The position numbers were made by a program, and so were the translations under genes. 64,000 nt of DNA from Paenibacillus gyeongsangnamensis (GTDB lineage: Bacteria > Bacillota > Bacilli > Paenibacillales > NBRC-103111), in NCBI RefSeq assembly GCF_027533625.1, contig NZ_JAQAGZ010000021.1, forward strand, positions 62,001 through 126,000, in the 5' to 3' direction. Below the pieces are notes generated by a model. The model saw only the letters and a program-made list of their open reading frames with translations, was not told the origin of the DNA and made no database searches. Each line of letters begins with the position of its first letter. Position 1 is the stretch's first letter. Below are positions 44,820 to 53,204 of this stretch, piece by piece.

Positions 44820-45809
44820 TTATTCAGCCATTAAGCATTGCTCTAGTTTATTAATTATATATTGCGAAAAGATGTCGCCTCGCTGCAGCTCTTCCGACTT
44901 TAAATAACCTGTCAACAAACGGTCATACAAATAAACCGGAACTTTAACCGGGGCTTGGTTGTAGACGAGCACAAACTGCTTGTGATCGAACTGTTCATCG
45001 ATCCATTCGGGAAGATGCACATCCGAATGCGAAGGACCGGTCTCCGAGAAAAAGACTCGCTCCGCATTATCATGCATAATAGCCTGAATCTGCTCCTGTT
45101 CTAAATCTAACCGCAATTGTGAAAGCCACTCTCTACATTGCATCATCGATTCGTTGCGGGAGTATATGACTGGGAATTCGCTGCCCCACATCACCCTCTC
45201 GATTCCGGCATGCTTCAATACGTAGTGGATCCACGGAATAAAATCATGGTGAGGGTACGGAAGTCTGCTCCCCAAGCCGCCGTGTCTAGAAAATATAACA
45301 TAGAACCGCGGATGTGACAGAAGCTCTTTCACAAACGGATTCTTACTCAGCTCCTCCATCTGCGTTTCGGTCACCAACAGATGTGGCGCCGCGATCCGGC
45401 CGTTTGGAAAGCGTGCAAGCCAGTTCAAATAGATCTCTGTCACGTCCGAGTTGCCAAACGGATTAATGGCAAAGATCCATCTGCCCGCATCCCCAAGCCG
45501 CTCCAAAATACGCGGATTGCTCTTGACCTCCTCCGGTTCCATTCTCAAGCCCGATACACCGGCTCGAAGCTGCAAATCGACTAATGCTTCGCGCTCCGAC
45601 GGACTCCCGCCGAACGGAATGCCGATGCCCCTCAGTATGTCCGGGAACATGCGGATCCCGTTAAACAGGTTTTTAAAATCGGGTACTGTCTTGGCTAGGA
45701 CCAGAACGGATTTGCTGATCCCGTAACGTTTCATGTTATCCAGGGCATCATTCAAGGTGCCGTACCGTGGCGACCCGACGTGGGAGTAAGCATCGATAAC
45801 CCGCTCCAT
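44820..45809 (-). CDS. Amidohydrolase-fold (metal-dependent hydrolase-like) protein
   Basis: A 329-residue protein related to amidohydrolase family 2. It starts MERVIDAYSHVGSPR, where the family normally has DxHxH; here the first His is Tyr. Later come FSRHGGLGSRLPYPHHDFIP, MWGSEFPVIYSRNE and HDNAERVFF, the last being the usual C-terminal signature (NA.R.F). AGGAGG lies ten bases before the ATG. It is the last gene of block D. The altered first metal ligand suggests a different or lost metal site. It may hydrolyse a lactone made by the dehydrogenase of the operon; this is inference. Confidence 0.75.
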   Translation of the reverse strand: MERVIDAYSHVGSPRYGTLNDALDNMKRYGISKSVLVLAKTVPDFKNLFNGIRMFPDILRGIGIPFGGSPSEREALVDLQLRAGVSGLRMEPEEVKSNPRILERLGDAGRWIFAINPFGNSDVTEIYLNWLARFPNGRIAAPHLLVTETQMEELSKNPFVKELLSHPRFYVIFSRHGGLGSRLPYPHHDFIPWIHYVLKHAGIERVMWGSEFPVIYSRNESMMQCREWLSQLRLDLEQEQIQAIMHDNAERVFFSETGPSHSDVHLPEWIDEQFDHKQFVLVYNQAPVKVPVYLYDRLLTGYLKSEELQRGDIFSQYIINKLEQCLMAE

Positions 45810-45857
45810 ACTCTACTTGCCTCCTATACTCTAAAGTTCAGCTGAAAAGCGTGATGC

Positions 45858-45881
45858 GGGGGCAACGTATTCGATGCCCCC
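45858..45881 (-). promoter_or_regulatory. Intercistronic hairpin
   Basis: GGGGGCA and TGCCCCC form a 7-bp GC stem around ten bases, between the large hydrolase-like gene and the amidohydrolase gene. With no U tract it is more likely an mRNA-stabilising or attenuating hairpin than a terminator. Confidence 0.5.
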
Positions 45882-45892
45882 ACCCATATCCG

Positions 45893-48031
45893 TTACTCGA
45901 GAACGACCAACTCGTGGTTTATGACCGAATCCACCTGAATCGTAGCCCATGCATTTTCTACCACAAGCTTAGCCTCGATGCCGGAAACTCTTAATAATGC
46001 GCGATTCGGCATAGTCTCCCTTGTGTAAAATGATATCTTCAATGGACCAACCGGTATAAATTCCTCAACAAACCCCGGGCTTTGGTTGGTGCCGGTCAAA
46101 TTCACTATATGCAGGATGAATTTCCCTCCCTGCTTGAACAGCTTGCAATCCAAATACCCGGGACCTTCAATTTTGACTGGAAGATTGTCGTTCATGGCCC
46201 ATCTCACCGCGCTAGCCAGCAAATCTCCCAAATCCGGAAGATGCGTTCGTCCATACGCCCTGTCCACATCTCCGGCAAAATAAAAAATACGTCCGCCAGA
46301 AGCGTGCTCACCGGCTAACATAACCGGAATATCCGTGTTTGGAACCCTGACCCAGCTGAATTCCGGCGGATAGATCGGGTACGCCGGGATGTAGGTGGCA
46401 ATTGGACTAAGCTTTCCGTCACATTCGACCCGACGGACCGATCCACCAAAGGGCAGCGTCGCGGTATCTTCAAAGCCGGCTATGACCGGGTGGCGATCCT
46501 GCGGCAGCCGGAAATAGTTGTGGGTTTCGAAAACCTCCCAATTCGGGTTCGACTTGCCCTCCGTGCCGGCAACCTCGTGCAAGTGTCGGATGCCCGTCAG
46601 CCCCTCCAGCGGGAATTTCTCGCGGTGCTCGCCCCATTCATTTAACGTAGCCGTCTTGCTGGTGAACAGCAGATTGCCGCCCGACTCGACAAATCGCTGC
46701 ACGGCCTCGCATTGGGCATCCGTCATGGCCGCCAAATCCGGCAAAATCAGCAGGCTTAAGTTTGCCGCTTCCCGGTCGATATGGTCGGCATGTACGGGAA
46801 TGAACGGGATTCTGGCCCGCGTCATCGCCCGAACAAAGCCATGCCACGGCAGCGAAACTTTCTCCTCCACGTCATCGCGTCCGTAAAATTCGGTGTTCTC
46901 CTGGGACCATACCAAGCCGATGTTCGCCACAGGCAGCCGGTCGTATAAATAAATTTCGTTCTGCTCGTGCCACTGCATGACCGGAGGGGCATTTTTGAAT
47001 TGGCGCCGGTCCTCCTGAACAGCCCCGACATGGTGATACCATGGGGAAATCCCGCCGGCAATGCCGTCAAGCATCCACAGCTGGGTTTCCTTCGCGGGGT
47101 TGCTGCCTTGCCGAAATGTGCGCACACCCCGAATATAATTGGACATACTCTCGGGAATAACGGTGTCCCATCCCGCCAAACCATGCAGCAGAAATCCGTT
47201 CAGACTGTTCTGCTCGAAGCCGGTTCTCGTCTCCCTTGACTGGTGGTCGCACATCATGATTTTGGACCGCCGGCCGATTTCTTTCAAATCGCAGAAGTTC
47301 GTATGCGGTCTGAACGGGTCGGCGTTAAACATGCCTAACCAATAGCAATCCGACCCGCCGAAACGTGTGGTGGTTTCATTGAACAAATCCCAGTTTTCGA
47401 TGCGGCACGAATAGCTCCATTTGATCCATTGGCGGTAAACCGGATCGTTATAATCGGAGGAAATCGGCAGGTCCAAGCCTGCATCAGCTTTAAATTTAGC
47501 CTTACAGTAGCTGCAATGGCAAATCACCTTGCGCGAAGCTCCCGTCCAGCTATTGTCGGTAAATCCTTCCGGACGGTATTTCTCTATAATCTCTTTAAGC
47601 ACTTCAGGAATGAATTCCTTGTAGTACGGACTGTTCACACAGGAGAAGTACCGGCCGTTCGACATGAGCGGTTCGCCTTGGGCGTTTACCACGAACCAGT
47701 CCGGATGCTGGTCGAAAAACTCCTTGGTCGCCCGATTGATATCCATTCTGGCTAATACGATCAGTCCGGCTTTTCGGGCTTCTTCTGCGAATTCACCGAA
47801 CAAATCGCGGTCGCCGAGGCCCTCGGCGCGATATTGCATCTCCAGCTTGCTCGGATAATAAGCTACAATGCCGCCCGCATTAATAATGACGCCCTGAATC
47901 TTCGTTTCTTTCCAATATTGTTTCCAAAACTCTTTGTCCCAGTTGGTAGGATCCATCTCGGTCAGGTTGGTTTGCCCCCAGCGCACCGCACGGCGATACC
48001 AAGGAAGGTTCGTTTGTTTTTGTTCGATCAT
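45893..48031 (-). CDS. Large glycoside-hydrolase-like protein (TIM barrel plus beta-galactosidase trimerisation-like domain)
   Basis: A 712-residue cytoplasmic protein. Residues 1-390 form a TIM barrel of the hypothetical glycosyl hydrolase 6 kind (KIQGVIINAGGIVAYYPSKL, GLIVLARMDINRATKEFFDQ, PEGFTDNSWTGASR). A Cys-rich stretch VICHCSYCKAKF could bind zinc. Residues about 420-610 resemble the glutamine-amidotransferase-like trimerisation domain of GH42 (LILPDLAAMTDAQCEAVQRF, GGRIFYFAGDVDRAYGRT). A small beta domain ends it. It lies between a dehydrogenase and an amidohydrolase gene, so it probably cleaves an imported saccharide. No characterised substrate is known to me. Confidence 0.78.
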   Translation of the reverse strand: MIEQKQTNLPWYRRAVRWGQTNLTEMDPTNWDKEFWKQYWKETKIQGVIINAGGIVAYYPSKLEMQYRAEGLGDRDLFGEFAEEARKAGLIVLARMDINRATKEFFDQHPDWFVVNAQGEPLMSNGRYFSCVNSPYYKEFIPEVLKEIIEKYRPEGFTDNSWTGASRKVICHCSYCKAKFKADAGLDLPISSDYNDPVYRQWIKWSYSCRIENWDLFNETTTRFGGSDCYWLGMFNADPFRPHTNFCDLKEIGRRSKIMMCDHQSRETRTGFEQNSLNGFLLHGLAGWDTVIPESMSNYIRGVRTFRQGSNPAKETQLWMLDGIAGGISPWYHHVGAVQEDRRQFKNAPPVMQWHEQNEIYLYDRLPVANIGLVWSQENTEFYGRDDVEEKVSLPWHGFVRAMTRARIPFIPVHADHIDREAANLSLLILPDLAAMTDAQCEAVQRFVESGGNLLFTSKTATLNEWGEHREKFPLEGLTGIRHLHEVAGTEGKSNPNWEVFETHNYFRLPQDRHPVIAGFEDTATLPFGGSVRRVECDGKLSPIATYIPAYPIYPPEFSWVRVPNTDIPVMLAGEHASGGRIFYFAGDVDRAYGRTHLPDLGDLLASAVRWAMNDNLPVKIEGPGYLDCKLFKQGGKFILHIVNLTGTNQSPGFVEEFIPVGPLKISFYTRETMPNRALLRVSGIEAKLVVENAWATIQVDSVINHELVVLE

Positions 48032-48073
48032 TGTTTTTCATCCTTTACCTGATTATTAATAGCTCTTCATTTC

Positions 48074-49063
48074 TCACAATTTGTCTCTCTCCATGCCCGC
48101 CAGTTCGCATAAACGTTCCACTAGTTCCAAGGTTTTGATCGTGTCCCCCATATGCAAGGTCGGCTTCTGTCCGCTAGAGATGCATTGAACCAGATGCTCG
48201 AACATATTCTCGAAGCCGTAGAACGTGAAATTGTTCAGCTGGGCGAAATTGGGAGTCCACACCAATGTATCCCCGCCTTCAATGAAGCTCATTTCATCCA
48301 ACGTTTCCCTCTTTGGCGCAGGTCGATTGTATTGTACCGACCTGATATTGTCGACGATGACATTGCGTAAGTGTCCTGTAACTTCTACGCGTTCCATAGG
48401 ATACTCTCCACACTGAAGCGAGCTCGTCTGGATGACCCCAATACATCCGCCCTCCGACCGGAACGAAATGTTGTAGCCAAATCTTCTGGGGTCCACATAG
48501 ATCCGTTCAGCGTGGAGAAGTATAATATCCCCTAGCAAATACCTTGCCACGTCCAGATGATGCACAGCATGATTCCAAATAAAGATTTCCTCCGATTCGT
48601 ATGCCGATGCATGATATTTGGCCAAGTACATGGTGGGCCTTCCAAATTCAGGACCCGCGACCACATTTTTCGCCATCACATAAGAAGGAGTAAACCTTCT
48701 GTTAAGTCGGGCCATGACATAACGATGAGTTTGACGCTCAATCTCAACCAGGTCGCGCGCTTGGTTCGAGCTGAGACAAACCGGCCGCTCGGATAGAACA
48801 TGCGCCCCGGCAAGCAAGCAATCACGAGCCACCTCGTGCTGATCCTCATAATTGGGAAAGGAGATAACGAGATCCGGTCTTGTCTGCTCCAGCATTTCCT
48901 TATAATCCTCGAATACGTCCGGGCATTGGTACCTTGCGCGGAAAGCTTCCGCATTCGGTTTGCTGTCGCAAATACCGACCAACGACAGTGGATATCTTTT
49001 GGTGCAATCGTAAATAAAATCATACACAAACTTTGAGCATCCTATGATACCAAGCTTCAACAT
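48074..49063 (-). CDS. Gfo/Idh/MocA family protein with altered catalytic Lys
   Basis: About 329 residues from the ATG at 49063 (MLKLGIIGCSKF), with GGAG nine bases upstream; the longer frame overlaps the permease gene. The Rossmann motif GIIGCSKFVYDF and the region AHVLSERPVCLSS are clear. The usual EKP motif reads ERP, so the catalytic Lys is replaced by Arg. The C-terminal domain has WNHAVHHLDVARYLLG, where the family has a catalytic His. The substitution may change or remove dehydrogenase activity. It is co-transcribed with importer D. Confidence 0.85.
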   Translation of the reverse strand: MLKLGIIGCSKFVYDFIYDCTKRYPLSLVGICDSKPNAEAFRARYQCPDVFEDYKEMLEQTRPDLVISFPNYEDQHEVARDCLLAGAHVLSERPVCLSSNQARDLVEIERQTHRYVMARLNRRFTPSYVMAKNVVAGPEFGRPTMYLAKYHASAYESEEIFIWNHAVHHLDVARYLLGDIILLHAERIYVDPRRFGYNISFRSEGGCIGVIQTSSLQCGEYPMERVEVTGHLRNVIVDNIRSVQYNRPAPKRETLDEMSFIEGGDTLVWTPNFAQLNNFTFYGFENMFEHLVQCISSGQKPTLHMGDTIKTLELVERLCELAGMERDKL

Positions 49064-49094
49064 TGGAATTTTCTCCACTCCTGACATTACAGAA

Positions 49095-49949
49095 TCAACC
49101 TTTGACAGCGCCCGCCACCATGCCGCTGATGATTTTGTCCTGAAGAAAGCTGTACACAATAATCATCGGGACCACAGCAACCACCACACCCGCGGACATC
49201 ATGCCGTACTCGACGAAAAATTCGTTTTTGGCCGAGGCCAGCAAAATCGTCAGCGTACGGAACTTGATGTTGGGGATCATAACCATCGCATACGCATATT
49301 CATTCCAGATCGAAACGAACGCCAAAATGATCACCGTCACGATCCCGTTTCGGCTGATCGGCATAACCACCTTCATCAAAATATCAAACGAGTTGGCTCC
49401 ATCGATTTTAGCTGATTCGATCAAGGACGGCGGAATGCTCTGCATGAAGCCTACCAGCAGGAAGATGGCGATAGAAAGCTCGAACGTCGCATAGCAAAGC
49501 GTGATCGGATATTGCTTGCCAAAAAAGCCAAACATCTGATAGTTTTTAAATTCGGCAATCAAAATAGATAACCTTGGAACGATGATTCCGATGACAAAAA
49601 ACAAATAGATTAGCTGCGCATACTTGAATCTGTATTGGGAAAGCAAATATGCCGCCGGAATTGCACATACCAGCATGATGAAAAGGCTTAGCAAGGTAAT
49701 GGTTAAGGAGTTGTAAAAAGCGAGAGGAATGCTTGTTGAGAAAATCATCTCGTAGTTTGTGACATAAGAAAAACTTTCCGGAACGATCGCGAATTTCGAA
49801 AAAATTTCATCGTTCGTCCTAAAGGAATTGGAGAACGTCCAGAGCAAAGGGAAAATCGTCACTACAGAGTAGAGCAGCAATATTAAATATTTGCCCGTAT
49901 TGAGGGTACGCCTTTTGAGTATTGCGCCTCGCTGGCTTATCAAGGTCAT
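49095..49949 (-). CDS. Carbohydrate ABC transporter permease, MalG type
   Basis: A 284-residue permease. The first helix YLILLLYSVVTIFPLLWTFS is followed by SFRTNDEIFSKFAIVPESFS. The EAA loop is ESAKIDGANSFDILMKVVMP and the tail FLQDKIISGMVAGAVKG is typical. The ATG has AGGAGG five bases upstream and lies 16 bases after the MalF-type gene. It serves importer D. Confidence 0.93.
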   Translation of the reverse strand: MTLISQRGAILKRRTLNTGKYLILLLYSVVTIFPLLWTFSNSFRTNDEIFSKFAIVPESFSYVTNYEMIFSTSIPLAFYNSLTITLLSLFIMLVCAIPAAYLLSQYRFKYAQLIYLFFVIGIIVPRLSILIAEFKNYQMFGFFGKQYPITLCYATFELSIAIFLLVGFMQSIPPSLIESAKIDGANSFDILMKVVMPISRNGIVTVIILAFVSIWNEYAYAMVMIPNIKFRTLTILLASAKNEFFVEYGMMSAGVVVAVVPMIIVYSFLQDKIISGMVAGAVKG

Positions 49950-49965
49950 CTGCCTCCTTTTCCCC

Positions 49966-50835
49966 TTAATCCCTCGATTTGGTCAGCGCACGGAATATGA
50001 CGGTAAAGGCTAAGCCAAGGAGGAAAATGATGACCGCAACCGCAGTGCCGTATCCGTATCGGAGGCCCACAAATGCTTTATCGTACATATAGGTGGCAAG
50101 CACATGGGTCGAGCTCCCGGGCCCTCCGGCGGTAAGAATGTAAACGTAGTCGAAATTTTTGAACGTTCCTGAAACCGTAAGGATAATGCATATTTGGATA
50201 ATGTTCCATATCATCGGGATCGTGATTCTGGTCAGCTGCTGCCAGGCATTGGCTCCGTCCATTTTGGCGGACTCATAAATTTCTTCGGATACCGATTGCA
50301 GCCCTGAGAGCAAAATAACCATATACAGTCCGATACCCTGCCATATCGGCACAGCAATGGCCGCATAGAAAGCGACCTGAGCATCGCCTAACCATACCCG
50401 AGCCCAGCCTCCTAGTCCGATGGCACGAAGCAGCGCGTTAAGAAGCCCGATATCGTTATCATACATAACCGTAAACATAAGGCAGATGGCAGCGGATGAC
50501 ATGACGACGGGAATGAAATAAACCGATCTGAAAAACTTGGAGCCTTTCAGTTTGCCCTTCAGCAGGTTGGCTAAAAGCAAAGCGATGATCGTTTGCACAA
50601 TCCCTTGGATAAGAGCCCACTTTAAAACTCGGCCGGTGCTTGCATAAAACACCTTGTCGTGGAACATCTCCCAGTAATTTTTCAATCCCAAAAATACCGG
50701 CGTATTGATGCCATCCCAGTTATATAAGCTATAAATCACAGTCTGGACAAACGGCAGGATGAAGAAGATGCAATACAACAGCAACGCAGGGATAAGATAC
50801 ATTAAATAGAAAGCTCTAAATTTCACTACTCCCAT
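49966..50835 (-). CDS. Sugar ABC transporter permease, MalF type
   Basis: A 289-residue permease with a short N-terminal tail. Helix LMYLIPALLLYCIFFILPFV, then QTVIYSLYNWDGINTPVFLG, the MalF-type extracytoplasmic opening. The EAA loop is YESAKMDGANAWQQLTRITI. It follows the binding-protein gene by 86 bases, a gap that contains a GC hairpin at 50872-50908. Confidence 0.93.
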   Translation of the reverse strand: MGVVKFRAFYLMYLIPALLLYCIFFILPFVQTVIYSLYNWDGINTPVFLGLKNYWEMFHDKVFYASTGRVLKWALIQGIVQTIIALLLANLLKGKLKGSKFFRSVYFIPVVMSSAAICLMFTVMYDNDIGLLNALLRAIGLGGWARVWLGDAQVAFYAAIAVPIWQGIGLYMVILLSGLQSVSEEIYESAKMDGANAWQQLTRITIPMIWNIIQICIILTVSGTFKNFDYVYILTAGGPGSSTHVLATYMYDKAFVGLRYGYGTAVAVIIFLLGLAFTVIFRALTKSRD

Positions 50836-50871
50836 TTTGCCCTCTCTTTTTGAATCAGAATAAATTAAGAA

Positions 50872-50908
50872 GGCGCGGCGATGTAAAGCGCCAATGAATC
50901 ACCGCGCC
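50872..50908 (-). promoter_or_regulatory. Intercistronic hairpin between binding-protein and permease genes
   Basis: GGCGCGG and CCGCGCC, extended by GAT/ATC, form a strong stem with no U run. Such hairpins commonly raise binding-protein mRNA over permease mRNA by blocking 3' decay or partly terminating. Confidence 0.6.
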
Positions 50909-50921
50909 GATACATCTTCCT

Positions 50922-52259
50922 TTACTTTTGGTAAAAAATTTCCTGAAGTTTTTCGGCGAACTCCTTGCCTGTGTATTTGCCGGCCCAGAATTCGGAATAC
51001 ACGCTGTAAAACGGCTCCTTCCGCTCCGGATTAGCGAAGGATAGCGGCCATTTTACCTGATTCGCCGGATCTGCGATGGTTTTGGCGTCGATCAGAATTT
51101 TTGCTACCTTGGTGGAATCCAGCTTGAGATCCTGGTTTGGGGTCAAGGTCTGCTGTTTATATACCTTCGCGTCCGAAAACTCCTGGCTGCACAAAAACTT
51201 AATCCAGTCCAGCATAACCGGCTTCTTCACCGGATCCGCCCAAGCTTTGCTGCTGACATAGGCGACTTCGGTTAAATCCTTGTCCTGAATGGGGTTATTG
51301 TCCGCTGCTCCCGGGATCGTGGGAAATTTCAAAGGCACCAATTTCGGCAATAGCTCCGGTTTGATGGTCGGCAATGAATACGTACCGTTGATGAACAAGA
51401 CGGCTTTCTCCGTATTGAAATATTTCGAGGTGGCCTGTGTATCGTCCAGGGTTGTCGAATCGGGCGCCGATTTGCCCGCTACCAGATCACGCAAATGCTC
51501 TGCTGCGGCAATCCCTTCCGGTGAGTTAAACGGCACCTTGCCGGCAAACGCGTTAAGCACGCCTTTCTCACCCTTGTTGGTCAAAAATCTGTCGAATACA
51601 TAGCCGAGCGGTCTTTCCCAGCCGGATGCAAAAGGCTTGGTAGAGACGCCCCATGGAATATAGCCTTTAGCTTTGGCGACATTGGTCAGGTTAACCAGCT
51701 CTTCCCAGGTTTCCGGGAGCTTTAAACCAAGCTTGTCCACGATTTCCTTGTTGGCAAGAAACATAATGAAGGCATAGCCCGTCGGGATGGCATACAGCTT
51801 GCCGTTAACGGTGGAGGTAGTTACTGCGTAATCGGCGAATTTGTCCTTAAAGAACGCTTCATTCTTGATTTCGGACAAATCCGCCAAAGCGCCGGCCTGT
51901 ATGAATTTGTCGACGCCGTAGCTCGGCTCCGGCCTCCAATAAAAGAACGTGTCGGGAACATTGTTAGCCGCTACGTCCATCGAAATTTTCGACGGATATT
52001 TGCCCGCTTCAGCCGTCTCCACCACAAACTCCACGTTGGGGTGAGTCTTCTTGAACGACTCAATTAACTCCTGATTGACTTTGTCGCCGGCTGGCGATGT
52101 TTGCCAGGAGATCCGCAGGGTCACTTTCCCCGCCTGCTTAGCCCCGGACTCGCCGGAAGCAGGGGTAGATGTCGGGGCTGCCGCGTTGGAGCATCCCAGA
52201 ACTATGAGGACCATCATGCAAAAGATGGTTAAGATGGCCCCGAGTTTTTTGTATTTCAT
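50922..52259 (-). CDS. Extracellular sugar-binding lipoprotein
   Basis: About 446 residues from the ATG at 52259 (MKYKKLGAILTIFC), after GGGGAGGGC. The lipobox is IVLGC with Cys23 and a short Ala/Ser/Thr/Pro spacer. The mature part begins VTLRISWQTSPAGDKVNQEL and follows solute-binding family 1, with YRPEPSYG-like (FYWRPEPSYGVDKFIQAGAL) and LGLKLPETWEELVNL regions. It lacks the acidic calcium-like loop found in the LplA-type proteins here. It is the binding component of importer D. Confidence 0.92.
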   Translation of the reverse strand: MKYKKLGAILTIFCMMVLIVLGCSNAAAPTSTPASGESGAKQAGKVTLRISWQTSPAGDKVNQELIESFKKTHPNVEFVVETAEAGKYPSKISMDVAANNVPDTFFYWRPEPSYGVDKFIQAGALADLSEIKNEAFFKDKFADYAVTTSTVNGKLYAIPTGYAFIMFLANKEIVDKLGLKLPETWEELVNLTNVAKAKGYIPWGVSTKPFASGWERPLGYVFDRFLTNKGEKGVLNAFAGKVPFNSPEGIAAAEHLRDLVAGKSAPDSTTLDDTQATSKYFNTEKAVLFINGTYSLPTIKPELLPKLVPLKFPTIPGAADNNPIQDKDLTEVAYVSSKAWADPVKKPVMLDWIKFLCSQEFSDAKVYKQQTLTPNQDLKLDSTKVAKILIDAKTIADPANQVKWPLSFANPERKEPFYSVYSEFWAGKYTGKEFAEKLQEIFYQK

Positions 52260-52280
52260 AAGTAAAGCCCTCCCCATGGA

Positions 52281-53177
52281 TTAGTTGGATGGGACAAATC
52301 CGTTCCTGAGATCGTCCGTTTCATAAATTTTCACCGTCATGCGCGGCAGGTTGACGATATCCAGAGGCGGATCATAGGAATCGACCAGCTGAACGTTTCT
52401 TTCAACCTCTTCGGGCCACCTCATTCCGGCATTAATGATATGCACTCTGGAATCAGACAATAGGAACTTCAAGCATAAGGAATAGAGATCTTCGTGCTGG
52501 GCCATATTCGGAGACAGATACTCCATTAGCCGCTGAAAGATACCTGAAGTCATCGGGCGCATGATCGCCACGCCCATGCCCTTCTCCGAGGTCAGATCGA
52601 GCAGATGTAACGCAGCCGCCTGATAAATGATGTTGTAATTGACTTGCACAACGTCAAACAGGTTGGTATTGCACAAATTCAAGGCGGAATGCGCATCCTC
52701 GGTGGTCAGACCGAGCAGCCGTACTTTGCCCTGCTGGCGCAGCTCCTGCAGTCCTTCCAGCAGCCCCCCGTTGACGATATGGTCGTAAGACTCATTGTCG
52801 TAGATGCCTCCGTGAAACTGGATAACATCGATATGTTCCGTTTGCATCCGTTTAAGACTGGCTTCGACGCTTTCCATGACTCCCCTTTTGTCAATCCCCT
52901 TATAGGAAACCTTGGAGGCTACAAAACATTCGTCGCGCCTGGTTTTCAGTACCTCGCCGATAATGGATTCGCTATGACCATTGCCGTAACCGGCAGCCGT
53001 GTCGATATAATTAATACCTAAATCCAGCGCGGTGTGAATTGTATGAATGGCCGTTTTTCTGCCTTCGTCACTATACGGATCCCATCCCTGCGCTTTATTC
53101 ACCCCTGCAAACGGGTACCCGCCCACCGCAATCCGGCTAACCTTGAGCCCGGTTTTTCCGAAATCCACGTATTTCAT
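52281..53177 (-). CDS. Aldo/keto reductase
   Basis: About 298 residues from the ATG at 53177 (MKYVDFGKTGLKV), nine bases after GGAG. The catalytic tetrad is visible: Asp59 and Tyr64 in NYIDTAAGYGNG, Lys89 in FVASKVSY, and His122 in VIQFHGG. The NADPH part includes RLLGLTTED and QVNYNIIYQ. It is a close paralogue of the reductase at 60198-61085; the tetrad positions are the same and most motifs match. It lies between two binding-protein genes of different families. The substrate is unknown. Confidence 0.92.
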   Translation of the reverse strand: MKYVDFGKTGLKVSRIAVGGYPFAGVNKAQGWDPYSDEGRKTAIHTIHTALDLGINYIDTAAGYGNGHSESIIGEVLKTRRDECFVASKVSYKGIDKRGVMESVEASLKRMQTEHIDVIQFHGGIYDNESYDHIVNGGLLEGLQELRQQGKVRLLGLTTEDAHSALNLCNTNLFDVVQVNYNIIYQAAALHLLDLTSEKGMGVAIMRPMTSGIFQRLMEYLSPNMAQHEDLYSLCLKFLLSDSRVHIINAGMRWPEEVERNVQLVDSYDPPLDIVNLPRMTVKIYETDDLRNGFVPSN

Positions 53178-53204
53178 CCGCACCAACTCCTCGTTTAAGA
53201 GACA

